From positions 558,001 to 622,000 of the forward strand of contig JAPPAK010000001.1 of NCBI GenBank assembly GCA_026705605.1: DNA of 64,000 nucleotides, given 5' to 3'. The notes beneath the pieces were generated by a model that made no database searches, was not told the origin of the DNA, and worked only from the letters and a program-made list of their open reading frames with translations. The stretch is from Chloroflexota bacterium (GTDB taxonomy: Bacteria > Chloroflexota > Dehalococcoidia > Tepidiformales > Tepidiformaceae). Numbering within the stretch: the stretch's first letter is position 1; each line of letters opens with the position of its first letter. A program made the translations under genes and the position numbers. Shown here in pieces: positions 34,772-42,833 of the stretch.

Positions 34772-35724
34772 TGCACTTCGCCGACCCCTGGCTGCTGCTC
34801 GTCGCGCTCGTCGCCGTACCCCTCGTCATCGCACGCTGGCGGCGGACCCCGCCGGTCATCGCCGTGCCCTTCGCCCTCGGACTCGGGGACGCCCCCGCCG
34901 GCTGGCGCGTCCGCGCCCGGCGACTGCTGCCGCTCCTGCGGGTCGCTGCCATCCTGCTGCTCGTGGTCGGCCTCGCCCGCCCCCGCATCGGTGAAGCCGA
35001 GACGCTCGTCCCCGCTGAGGGCGTCGACATCGCTCTCGCTGTCGATGTGTCCAGCAGCATGGCCACGAACCCGTTCAGCAACGACAACACCCGCCTCGAC
35101 TCCGTGAAGGAGGTTCTCCGCGGCTTCATCGCCACCCGCGAGAACGACCGTGTCGGCCTCGTCGCCTTCCAGCGTGAGGCTCTTCCCCTCGCTCCCCTCA
35201 CCCTCGACTACGAGGCCCTCGACACGATCGTCGCCGACCTCGGCTCCGACCTTCTCCCCGACGGCACCGGCATCGGCGTGGGCATGGCCAGCGCCGTGTC
35301 CATGCTGGAGGAGTCCAGCGCCTCCAGCCGCATCGTGATTCTCCTGACGGACGGGCGCCACAACGCCGACTCCATCAGCCCCGACGAAGCCGCCGAAATC
35401 GCGGCCGCCCTCCGTATCCGCGTCTACACGATCGGTGTCGTCGAAGACCGGGACCGCCCCTCGGGCTTCTCTCCCGCGACCATCGACGCCGACCTGCTCG
35501 CGTTCATCGCCGACCACACCGGCGGAAGGTACTTCGAGGCGGCGACGCCGGAGGACCTCGCGGACGTCTACGAAGAGATCGGCTCGCTGGAGACGAGCCG
35601 CGTCGGAGACGAGACTTTCGCGCGCTACAGCGAGCTCGGCCTCTGGCTGATCGCCGCGGGCGCCGTGCTCCTGCTCGGCGAGGTCGGGCTTGGCCGCACC
35701 TGGCTGAGGAGGACGCCCGCATGA
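34771..35724 (+). CDS. BatA-like VWA-domain membrane protein
   Basis: The ATG at 34771 gives 317 residues; the longer upstream frame overlaps the BatD-like gene. Two N-terminal membrane spans (about 7-22 and 50-67) precede a VWA domain whose metal site is D92, S94 and S96 (DVSSS), with VILLTDGRHN supplying a further ligand aspartate. A last span lies near the C-terminus. The length, about 320, equals BatA. It overlaps the next gene by 4 bases. Confidence 0.88.
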   Translation: MHFADPWLLLVALVAVPLVIARWRRTPPVIAVPFALGLGDAPAGWRVRARRLLPLLRVAAILLLVVGLARPRIGEAETLVPAEGVDIALAVDVSSSMATNPFSNDNTRLDSVKEVLRGFIATRENDRVGLVAFQREALPLAPLTLDYEALDTIVADLGSDLLPDGTGIGVGMASAVSMLEESSASSRIVILLTDGRHNADSISPDEAAEIAAALRIRVYTIGVVEDRDRPSGFSPATIDADLLAFIADHTGGRYFEAATPEDLADVYEEIGSLETSRVGDETFARYSELGLWLIAAGAVLLLGEVGLGRTWLRRTPA

Positions 35725-37457
35725 GCGACCTCAGCTTCGGCCGTCCGCTCTGGCTCCTGCTGGTCCCCTGCGCCCTCGTGCTGCTCCCGCTCGCATGGGT
35801 GATCGCGAATCGGGCCTTCGCCGCTGCCACCGCCCTCACACGCGAACCACCGAGGCCGCGCCGCGTCGCGACTGTCGTGCTCGCCCTCGCGGTCGTGCTC
35901 GCCGCCCTCGCCGCCGCCCAGCCCCGTTGGGGTGAGCGCAGCGCTACCGTCCAGACCGGCGGCGCCCAGCTCGTCGCCGTCCTCGACGTGTCTCGCAGCA
36001 TGGGCGCCACCGACGTCGCGCCCTCGCGCCTGGCTGCTGCCCGCACCGCCCTCGCCGAGACATTCGCCCGACTCCGTGGCGACCGCGTCGCGCTCGTGGT
36101 GTTCGCCGGCGACGCCCGTCTTCGCTTCCCGCTCACCCGCGACCTGCAGGCGGCCGCCACGGTCGTCGAGACCATCGAGGGAGGAACGCTGCTTCTGGAA
36201 CGCGGCACGAGCGCCGCCTCCGGGCTCGACGTGGCCCGTGAGCTGTTCGATGAGGACACCAGCGGTGGCCGCCTCGTCCTGCTCGTGTCCGACGGCGAAA
36301 GCCTTGGCGGGGACCCCTCCGCCAGCGCCGCCGCCCTTGCTGCCGAGGGCATCGATGTGCTCGTCGCGGGCGTAGGCACGCCTTCCGGTGGACCTGTGCC
36401 TATCCGCAACCCCGTCACCCGCGAGATGGAACCGCTGATGAACGATGACGGCGAGCCCGTCATCACGCGCCTCGACGAAGCCGGCCTCCGCGCCATCGCC
36501 CAGGCGGGCGATGGTCGCTACCTCGGCGCAGACCTCGCCGCCCTTCCGGGGGCGGTACGCGCCCACGTGGCCGGGCTCGACCAGGCTACCTACCGGGCGA
36601 CGACGATCTCCCTTCCGATCGAGCGGTTTCACTGGTTCGCCGTTGCCGCAGTCGTGCTGGTGCTGCTGGGAACGGCGGTCGAGTGGCGCGTCCTCGTTCG
36701 CTGGCGGAGCGCTCCCGCCCTTGCCGTTGTCGTTGGGTTTGCGCTGGCTCTCTCCGCCTGCGCGACGGCCGCCTACAACCTGAACGAGCGCGCCCTCGAT
36801 GCCCTCGACGACGGTGATCTCGATACCGCCATCGAGCTCCTCTACGAGGCGCAGGCAGAGGACCCCCGGGATGGCCGTATCGCCCTGAACCTCGCGGCCG
36901 TTCTCGACCAGGCCGGCCGCTACGAAGAGGCCGTCAGCGCCGCTCGTCGCGCCCTCAACGACCGCGACGCGGGCATCGCTGCCGCCGCCTACTCCAGCCT
37001 TGGCCACCACCTCTTCGCCCTGGGGGAGCTCGAAGAGGCGCTCGAAGCGTTCACCGAGGGCCTGCTGCTCACTCCCGAGGACGACATCCTCCGGCGCGAC
37101 TTCGAGGTCGTCTGGCGCCTGCTCCACCCGCCACTCCCGCCCGAACAGCAGACTGCCCCCGCGCCGCCCGAGGGAGACTCCGGGGAAGGCGAGCAACCCC
37201 CCGAAACCCAGCCCGCCCCCGGTCCCGAAGGCGCACCGGCCGACGGCGGCGAGGGCGGCGAGCAAGCGCTCTCCCCCGAGGCTCTCCAGGAACAGCTTGC
37301 CGCCATCGACGCCGAGGTCGCCCAGCTACGGGAAGAAGCCGGCGAGGTGCTGAGCGCTCGCGAGGCGCTCGCCATTCTGGAATTGCTGGAGGAACGCAGC
37401 CGCCTCTCCGCGCAGAATCCCGTGCGCGGAGTCTGGACCGATGCCAGCGACTATTGA
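35721..37457 (+). CDS. BatB-BatC fusion: VWA domain plus TPR domain
   Basis: The 578-residue protein joins two normally separate Bat proteins. Residues 1-320 are BatB-like: N-terminal membrane spans, VWA metal site D89, S91 and S93 (DVSRS), LVLLVSDGESLGGDP, and a span near 305-320. A second hydrophobic segment (330-346) ends in a lipobox-like LSACA, now internal. Residues 353-455 contain tetratricopeptide repeats (LDDGDLDTAIELLYEAQ, YEEAVSAARRAL, LEEALEAFTEGLLL), like BatC. A Pro/Glu/Gly-rich region and a short helical end follow. This suggests that a lipoprotein-like BatC gene fused onto BatB. Confidence 0.85.
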   Translation: MSDLSFGRPLWLLLVPCALVLLPLAWVIANRAFAAATALTREPPRPRRVATVVLALAVVLAALAAAQPRWGERSATVQTGGAQLVAVLDVSRSMGATDVAPSRLAAARTALAETFARLRGDRVALVVFAGDARLRFPLTRDLQAAATVVETIEGGTLLLERGTSAASGLDVARELFDEDTSGGRLVLLVSDGESLGGDPSASAAALAAEGIDVLVAGVGTPSGGPVPIRNPVTREMEPLMNDDGEPVITRLDEAGLRAIAQAGDGRYLGADLAALPGAVRAHVAGLDQATYRATTISLPIERFHWFAVAAVVLVLLGTAVEWRVLVRWRSAPALAVVVGFALALSACATAAYNLNERALDALDDGDLDTAIELLYEAQAEDPRDGRIALNLAAVLDQAGRYEEAVSAARRALNDRDAGIAAAAYSSLGHHLFALGELEEALEAFTEGLLLTPEDDILRRDFEVVWRLLHPPLPPEQQTAPAPPEGDSGEGEQPPETQPAPGPEGAPADGGEGGEQALSPEALQEQLAAIDAEVAQLREEAGEVLSAREALAILELLEERSRLSAQNPVRGVWTDASDY

Positions 37458-37487
37458 TCCGTCCCGTACGCTGGTGGGGGGTCTGTC

Positions 37488-38396
37488 ATGAGCGACGCCG
37501 CCCCGGGTTTCGGCGAGGTCATCGCGCAGTTCGCCTTCGATGCGCCCTGGTACGGCCTGCTGCTCGCCGCCGCCGGGTTCTACGCGGTCGCATGGTTCCG
37601 GGTGCGCGCGGAACGCCCCCGCGTCCCTCCCCGTGTCTGGCAGCTCGTCGCCTTCATGCTGGGGTTGGCGCTCATCTTCGTCGCCACGCAGTCACCGCTT
37701 GAGCACTACGGCAACCAGCTCCTCTGGGCCGACTTCGGCGGGATGCTGCTCCTCACGATGCTCGCCCCTCCGCTCCTCCTTCTCGGCTCGCCCCTCACCC
37801 TCGCCTTCCGCGTGAGCGGCCCGCGCGGACGTGCCCGGCTTCGCCGCCTGTACCGCGGGCGAACCGCCCGCATCGTGGCCATGCCGATCGTCTCGTGGCT
37901 CCTCTTCGCCGTCGTCACTTACGCGTGGCAGTTCATGGGCCTCACCGAAGAGGCCGCCGAGAACGTCTTCGTGCGCGATGTGCAGCAGCTCTCCCTGCTC
38001 GCCGTCTCTCTGCTCTTCTGGTGGCCGGCCCTCTGCGCCGACCCCGTTCCCTGGCGGATGAACCACCCCCTGCGCGTCCTCTACGTCGCCGTCGAGATGA
38101 CGCACAAGGGGCTGTTCGGGGGCATGTTCCTGAGCCTCAACACACCCGTCCACGAGACCTTCGCGGCCAACTCCCCTGCCTGGGGACCTTCGCCCATGAT
38201 GGACCAGCGCCTCGCCATCCTCGTGCTCTGGGTTGGGGGAAGCCTGGTGTTCCTCGTGGCCCTTGCCGCCATCGCCGTGAGCTGGATCCGCTACGAGGCG
38301 CGACAGTCGCACCGCATCGACCGCCGCCTCGAAGCCCTGCGAGAGGCCCGGCGTGAGCGCGCCCGCGCCCTCGGAAGCGTCTTCGAACGCTCCTAG
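37488..38396 (+). CDS. CtaG-type (caa3) cytochrome c oxidase assembly protein
   Basis: The 302-residue integral membrane protein contains six to seven hydrophobic spans and the caa3_CtaG family elements ALIFVATQSPLEHYG, WADFGGMLLLTMLAPPLLLLG, and the His-containing EMTHKGLFGGMFL loop. Family members aid copper-site maturation of cytochrome oxidase. It lies 30 bases after the Bat operon with a good GGGGG ribosome-binding sequence. No oxidase genes are nearby, so the target enzyme is not shown. Confidence 0.78.
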   Translation: MSDAAPGFGEVIAQFAFDAPWYGLLLAAAGFYAVAWFRVRAERPRVPPRVWQLVAFMLGLALIFVATQSPLEHYGNQLLWADFGGMLLLTMLAPPLLLLGSPLTLAFRVSGPRGRARLRRLYRGRTARIVAMPIVSWLLFAVVTYAWQFMGLTEEAAENVFVRDVQQLSLLAVSLLFWWPALCADPVPWRMNHPLRVLYVAVEMTHKGLFGGMFLSLNTPVHETFAANSPAWGPSPMMDQRLAILVLWVGGSLVFLVALAAIAVSWIRYEARQSHRIDRRLEALREARRERARALGSVFERS

Positions 38397-38409
38397 GCCG
38401 GCCGCTCCG

Positions 38410-39885
38410 CTAGATGCCGAGCTCGCCCCACAGCTCGTTCGCCTGCTTCTGCAGGTCGGCCCGGAAATCCGGATGCGCCACGCTGATCAGCTCGGCGGCG
38501 CGCTGCCGGTGGTTCTTGTCGAGCAACCGTGCCACCCCGTACTCGGTCACGATCGTGTCCGCCAGGTAGCGCGGGATCGTTACGAGCGTGCCCGCCTCGT
38601 GCTTCGCCACGATCTTCGAGAGCGAGCCCTCGATGGCCGTCGAACGCAGCACCGTGATGGCGCGTCCGTCCGGGCAGAGCGCCGCGCTGATATGCGTGTC
38701 CGGCTGCCCGCCCGTCCCGTTGATCATCTGGCCGCCGTAGCGGTCCTCGCTCGCGATCTGCCCCAGCAGGTCGACCGCCACAGCGCTGTTGATCGAGGTC
38801 ATCTGGCTGTTCTGCGACATCAGCGCCGGGTTCAGCAGGTAGTTCGGGTCGTACACCTCGAACGCGGGGTTGTCGTTGATGATCCCGAGGTCCACGCCGT
38901 CGCAGCCCGTCCACGCCACGGCCACGCAACGCTCCTTGTGGATCGTCTTCCGCGAGTTGTCGATGATGCCCCGCGCCCAGAGCTGCGCCAGCCCCGGCGA
39001 ACCCAGCTCCGTGTGTACGCCGAGGTGCTTCGCGTGGTCGAAGGCGCCCGCCTTGAACATCAGCGCGCTCGGCGTGCCCACGCCCACCTGAATGGTGTCG
39101 CCGTCCCGGATCAGCGGCGCGAGATTGTCGGCGATCGCCTGCGCCTCATCGTCGACCTCCGCCAGCCCGAACGCCTGCCGCACGATCTTCGGCGGGAGCA
39201 TGTGGTACATGCTCTCCGCCAGCGCGATTTGGTCGGGACTGGCCATGTCGAGCAGCTCCAGCAATTCCGCGCGGTTCTCCTCTGGCGCCTGGGTGTTCAC
39301 CCGTTCCCGCACCGCCTCCGCGTTCACCGGCTGGATGACGCCCTCGATGAAGGCCGCGAACTCGCTCACATGCACCCACACGTCACCGTGCGCGGGCGTG
39401 ATGTTCGGGTCGATCATCCCGATGGTCCTGGGGCAGCGCTTCGCGTACGACTTGCGGGTCCACATGTGCACCCCGAACTGCACGTAGCCGGCGTCGTTCG
39501 GCTCGCTGCACGAGGTGATCTGCACGTCCGGAAGGCGCGCCTCCTCGCGGCCCGCGTCGAACGCCTTCATGCCCAGCATGAACGTGTTCGGCAGGTAGGT
39601 TGCGATCTTGGCGTCGTGCGCCGCCCGGAGCGGCTCGCCGATGAAGAGCTCGAACTCGCGCTCGCCGTTCTGGCCGGGACTGAAGAGCCGCGGCTCCGTG
39701 GGCGAGAGCGCGCGCACATGCATGCTCCCGAGCTCATCGGCGCGGTCGGCCAGGGCCGAGGCGAGCTGCGCGGGCGTCAGAACGCCCATCGTCACCAGGT
39801 CGCCCTCGCCGATGAGCGCCATCGCCTCCTCAACGCTGCAGAGGCGCTCCTTGTAAGCCTCCCGCCAGTCTCCTGAGTGCGTCAT
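38410..39885 (-). CDS. Acetyl-CoA hydrolase/CoA-transferase family protein
   Basis: The start ATG at 39885 (MTHSGDWREAYKERL) gives 491 residues. Family I CoA-transferase features are HLGVHTELGSPGLAQLW, where the Glu of HTE is the expected catalytic residue, GDTIQVGVGTPSA in the CoA-binding region and GTGGQPDTHISAAL with RSTAIEGSLSKIV near the C-terminus. It resembles 4-hydroxybutyrate or acetate CoA-transferases. It moves CoA between acids, here probably for catabolism. It is the last gene of a minus-strand catabolic cluster, 10 bases after a Rieske ferredoxin gene. The substrate acid is not known. Confidence 0.85.
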   Translation of the reverse strand: MTHSGDWREAYKERLCSVEEAMALIGEGDLVTMGVLTPAQLASALADRADELGSMHVRALSPTEPRLFSPGQNGEREFELFIGEPLRAAHDAKIATYLPNTFMLGMKAFDAGREEARLPDVQITSCSEPNDAGYVQFGVHMWTRKSYAKRCPRTIGMIDPNITPAHGDVWVHVSEFAAFIEGVIQPVNAEAVRERVNTQAPEENRAELLELLDMASPDQIALAESMYHMLPPKIVRQAFGLAEVDDEAQAIADNLAPLIRDGDTIQVGVGTPSALMFKAGAFDHAKHLGVHTELGSPGLAQLWARGIIDNSRKTIHKERCVAVAWTGCDGVDLGIINDNPAFEVYDPNYLLNPALMSQNSQMTSINSAVAVDLLGQIASEDRYGGQMINGTGGQPDTHISAALCPDGRAITVLRSTAIEGSLSKIVAKHEAGTLVTIPRYLADTIVTEYGVARLLDKNHRQRAAELISVAHPDFRADLQKQANELWGELGI

Positions 39886-39895
39886 GGCCTCGCTC

Positions 39896-40288
39896 CTAGG
39901 TGAAGTTGAAGTTGAACCCCCGAGGATCCTCGTAGGACGGTGGCTCGGGCTTCTTGTACTGGACTTCGATCTCGTCGGTGTCCTCGTTGTAGCGCACCGG
40001 GAAGGACGCGACCGGCCGGAACGCCGGCAGCGACTTCGCCGCGCCATCCCGCACGTCGAACTTGGCGCCGTGGCGAGGGCAGTCGATCTCGTAGCCGACC
40101 AGCCTGCCCTGGCCGAGCGGTCCGTCGTCGTGCGAGCAGCGGTTTTCGATGGCGAAGTACCCCTCGACCAGGTGCACGAGCACGATCGAGTCCTCGCCGA
40201 ACTCGATGATCGCGCTTTCGCCCGGCTTCAGCATGTTCGCGGGCCCTACCGGCGTGAAGGGGGTTTCGCTGTCGGTCTGCTCGCTCAT
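39896..40288 (-). CDS. Rieske-type ferredoxin
   Basis: The 130-residue protein holds a Rieske [2Fe-2S] domain with C51, H53 (CSH) and C70, H73 (CPRHG), the standard C-x-H and C-x-x-H pairs. Free-standing Rieske ferredoxins pass electrons to Rieske oxygenases, such as the one encoded just upstream. An extended C-terminus of about 30 residues with KKPEPPSYEDPRGFNFNF is unusual. It lies between the oxygenase gene and the CoA-transferase gene. Confidence 0.88.
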   Translation of the reverse strand: MSEQTDSETPFTPVGPANMLKPGESAIIEFGEDSIVLVHLVEGYFAIENRCSHDDGPLGQGRLVGYEIDCPRHGAKFDVRDGAAKSLPAFRPVASFPVRYNEDTDEIEVQYKKPEPPSYEDPRGFNFNFT

Positions 40289-40314
40289 CCGCTCGTGCTC
40301 CTCCCGTGAGGCAA

Positions 40315-40343
40315 GCGAGCCGCGACCATGGGCCGCGGCTCGC
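40315..40343 (-). terminator. Hairpin between the Rieske oxygenase and the Rieske ferredoxin genes
   Basis: GCGAGCCGCG at 40315-40324 pairs exactly with CGCGGCTCGC at 40334-40343 around a 9-base loop, in the 76-base gap. A 10-bp GC stem without a T-run. It may partially terminate or set 5'/3' mRNA ends so oxygenase and ferredoxin levels differ. Confidence 0.5.
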
Positions 40344-40364
40344 CGGTGCGGTCTCGCGCCGGTC

Positions 40365-41645
40365 CTAGCGGTCCGGCCCGTAGATGTAGTCGTCGATCGT
40401 CTTGTGCATGTGGCGGATGCGCCGCTCTCGGTAGTTGATGAGCAGGCCCTTGTAGGCCCGCGAATTCATCCCCTTCTGCACGCGCGGCAGGTTGTAGGAA
40501 TCCTGATCGAGGACGAGCCCGATGGAGATCTCGCCATGCTTGTACGTCGTGTGCGCAGGTCGCGGTGGCGGGTCCGCCCCGTCCGGAATCCGCGTGTAGT
40601 TCTGCAGGTCGAAGTACATCTTGTTCGGGTCCGTCGCGTGCGGACGCTGCCGGAACACCATCACGCCCGTGTGATGCGTGTTCAGCGTGATGCTCGGGAA
40701 GATGTAGTAGTGGTAGTCGTCCGTCATCTGGTCGTCGTTGAGCTCTGAGACATCGATCCCGCGCGCTTCCGTGCTCTCGCGGGCCGCCGTCTGCATCATC
40801 GTGCGGACCTCTTCGGGCGCCCCGTCGAACTCATCCGGGTCGACGCCCGCGCGCACCAGCATGCCCTGCAGCGCGTCCGTGATCTCGTCCTTGTTCGGAT
40901 AGCGCGGGCTCAGCAGCCCGAACGGCACCAGGTAGCGGTTGTGGCGCTCGTACAGGTCGATCTGCACGTGGATGTCGTCGAGCGACTCCAGCAGCTGCGG
41001 GTGGATCCCCTGAACGTGGTAGACCTCGTTGAAGGCATCCACCGAGGCCTTCCAGTTTGTGTCCCACTCGATCGTCTTGTCCTGGACGATGTACATCTTC
41101 TCGAAGTGGTACGGGTCGATGTGCTCCGGCAGCACCCCCAGGAACTCTTCGAGGGGCTCCGCGTCCGGGTTCATGTTGAACCAGACCCAGCCCGCCCAGG
41201 TGTCGCACGGCACTTCGACGAGCGCCGTCTCCTGGGGAACGCCCTGGGTGAAGGTGTCCTCGTCCGGGACGAACTTCTTCGAACCGTCGAGGTTGAACTC
41301 GAAGAAGTGGTAGGCGCACTGGAAGCTCTCGGCGTGGCCCATCCCCGGATTTCGGATCTGGTTCCCGCGGTGGGGGCAGACGTTGTAGAAGGCGCGGACC
41401 TTGTCCTCCGCCTCGCGCACGATCAGGAACGACTCCGGCCCCAGCTCGGTGGTGAAGTAGTCACCAACGTTGGGGATGTCCTGCTCCCGTCCGGCGACGT
41501 TCCACACCTTGGTCCACATCCGCTCCCACTCGAGCTCCATGAACTCCTTCGAGGTGTAGCGTTCCTTCGGGATCAGCTCCGTGCCCAGCAGGGGCTCCGG
41601 CGCCTTCTCCTGGGGGGTGCCCTTCACTCGTGCTTCAACAACCAC
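40365..41645 (-). CDS. Rieske non-heme iron oxygenase, catalytic subunit
   Basis: The GTG start at 41645 follows AAGGAG and gives 426 residues. The Rieske domain carries C90, H92 (CPHRG) and C110, H113 (CAYH). The catalytic domain begins around 170; the mononuclear iron ligands are H210 and H215 in NEVYHVQGIHP, with E207 as likely bridge and a third ligand Asp probably in LVLDQDSYN. Such enzymes hydroxylate or demethylate aromatic, amine or terpenoid substrates using O2 and electrons. The neighbouring ferredoxin is the probable donor; no reductase gene is in view. The substrate cannot be told. Confidence 0.9.
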   Translation of the reverse strand: MVVEARVKGTPQEKAPEPLLGTELIPKERYTSKEFMELEWERMWTKVWNVAGREQDIPNVGDYFTTELGPESFLIVREAEDKVRAFYNVCPHRGNQIRNPGMGHAESFQCAYHFFEFNLDGSKKFVPDEDTFTQGVPQETALVEVPCDTWAGWVWFNMNPDAEPLEEFLGVLPEHIDPYHFEKMYIVQDKTIEWDTNWKASVDAFNEVYHVQGIHPQLLESLDDIHVQIDLYERHNRYLVPFGLLSPRYPNKDEITDALQGMLVRAGVDPDEFDGAPEEVRTMMQTAARESTEARGIDVSELNDDQMTDDYHYYIFPSITLNTHHTGVMVFRQRPHATDPNKMYFDLQNYTRIPDGADPPPRPAHTTYKHGEISIGLVLDQDSYNLPRVQKGMNSRAYKGLLINYRERRIRHMHKTIDDYIYGPDR

Positions 41646-41728
41646 GCCTTGACTCCTTGGATGCTTCGCCCGTTATCGCCCACGCGGGCGCCTGGCGAGA
41701 GCCCCTAGATGTTACGCGAAACGGGTCC

Positions 41729-41746
41729 GGCTCGCCCCTTCGAGCC
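41729..41746 (-). terminator. Short hairpin after the AhpD-like gene
   Basis: GGCTCG and CGAGCC flank a 6-base loop directly before the stop of the selenoprotein candidate's reading direction, that is, just downstream of its TAG. The stem is only 6 bp and no T-run follows. Weak evidence for termination before the oxygenase gene, which begins 101 bases further on. Confidence 0.3.
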
Positions 41747-42265
41747 CTAGTACGAACCCGGCGTTGGCACGATTTCCGTGCCCATCTCCTCCGGCTCCAT
41801 CCCCAGCGTGATGAGCACCTTCGAGAGGCTCATGAAGAGCCCCACCCCCAGCGCCATCTCGACGATCTCGGGGTCGCTGAAGTGCTCCCGCAGCCGCTCC
41901 TGCACCTCGGGCGTCACCTGCCTCGGGTCCCCGATGATCGCATCCGTCAGTGCGATCGCCGCCTTGTCCCGCGAGGACAGGTCCGACTCTTCGTAGCCGT
42001 CCTCAATCTCCGTTACCTGGTCTTCGGTCAGTCCTTGCTCACGCGCCACGGCGAAGCGAACGTTCTTTCAGTAGCCGCAGTCTGTCACGCGGGCGTTTCG
42101 CATCCGCGTGACCTCCTTCGTGCGGTGGTCGAGGGCGCCCTTGCTCCAGAACGTCCCGTAGAGCATCCCGAAGGCCCCCGCCAGGCCCGGCTGGTGCGCC
42201 AGCGCCGTGCCGAAGCTGGCCTCCTCGCCCGGTATCGCCGAACTCACTCGTGGTTTGGTCGACAT
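41747..42265 (-). CDS. AhpD/CMD-family protein, candidate selenoprotein (CxxU)
   Basis: One frame from ATG 42265, five bases after a GGAGG, runs to a TAG at 41747-41749 and is interrupted only by one TGA at 42068-42070. Reading it as selenocysteine gives 172 residues with MSTKPRVSSAIPG at the start, ALDHRTKEVTRMRNARVTDC in the middle and C63-G-Y-U66-K-N-V-R-F at the redox site. In the alkylhydroperoxidase D-like family this site is CxxC, so U66 replaces the second cysteine. Both halves fit the family and are in the same frame. A candidate SECIS hairpin follows (42031-42061). The alternative is a TGC-to-TGA nonsense mutation. Neighbouring catabolic genes suggest a redox or decarboxylase-like role. 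Confidence 0.72.
42031..42061 (-). promoter_or_regulatory. Candidate bacterial SECIS element
   Basis: Downstream of the TGA, GUUC-GCU-U-CGC-CGUG-GCG-CGUG-AGC-AA-GGAC can fold as a bulged stem with a CGUG apical loop. The loop starts 17 bases after the UGA and has a G at its second position, as in the bacterial SECIS consensus. The stem is irregular. Covariation and free-energy tests were not possible. Confidence 0.5.
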
Positions 42266-42284
42266 TGCATCCTCCTTCGGGACA

Positions 42285-42785
42285 TCAGTAGATCGGCCCC
42301 TCGCTCGAGGCCGGCATCGGCGCCTCGACCGGCGCGGGCTCGGTGCCCAGCGCCAGGCGAAGGCGGCAGTTCGCATCGAACAACGCCACCCCGATCGTTA
42401 GCGCCACCACCCCCGACTCGCCGAAGTGCGCGTTCAGGTCCGCGTACTCCTCGTCGGTCAGGTCGTGGTGCTGCCAGGGCATCTTCTCGGCCAGCGTCAG
42501 CGCGGCTCGCTCCTGCTCGCTGAACAGGTCGCTGCCCGCCCAGTCCGCGAGCGCTGCGACCTGCGCGTCGCTCACGCCGGATTCGGCGTGGCGAACGGCC
42601 AGCTCGGCCTCGCAGTCGTGCAACTGCGCGACCCGCAACCGGCACAGCTCAAGCAGGCTCGCGGGCAGCAGCTCCTCGTCCCAGAGCTTCCCGTAGAAGG
42701 CCGCGTACAGATCACGGAGCTCGGGCCGCAGGCCCAGCGCCGCGTCGAACGGCGCGCTTCCTTCTGCCCCTTCGAGCCAGGTCAC
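42285..42785 (-). CDS. CMD/AhpD-like family protein
   Basis: The 166-residue protein begins at a GTG (MTWLEGAEGSAPFDAALG) and has the family pattern LLELCRLRVAQLHDCEAELAVRH. Only one cysteine remains at the redox site (C of HDCEAE), so it probably lacks peroxidase activity of CxxC type. A partner helix LTLAEKMPWQHHDLTDEEY with FGESGVVALTIGVALFDANCRLR is also typical. It lies just upstream of the CxxU protein and may be its partner or a paralog. Function is unknown. Confidence 0.78.
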   Translation of the reverse strand: MTWLEGAEGSAPFDAALGLRPELRDLYAAFYGKLWDEELLPASLLELCRLRVAQLHDCEAELAVRHAESGVSDAQVAALADWAGSDLFSEQERAALTLAEKMPWQHHDLTDEEYADLNAHFGESGVVALTIGVALFDANCRLRLALGTEPAPVEAPMPASSEGPIY

Positions 42786-42833
42786 GGGCGCATTCTCAGC
42801 CCGCGACCCCTACCGCCGCAACGCCGCCCCGGG

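Noticed and set aside
31921-38396. Bat operon as a toxin or defence island
   Set aside because: VWA and MoxR genes can also occur in defence loci, but the DUF58/BatD/BatA/BatB order matches the general Bat stress/assembly operon.
38353-39876. 507-codon open frame on the plus strand
   Set aside because: It is antisense to the CoA-transferase gene; its product is His/Arg-rich low complexity and without motifs.
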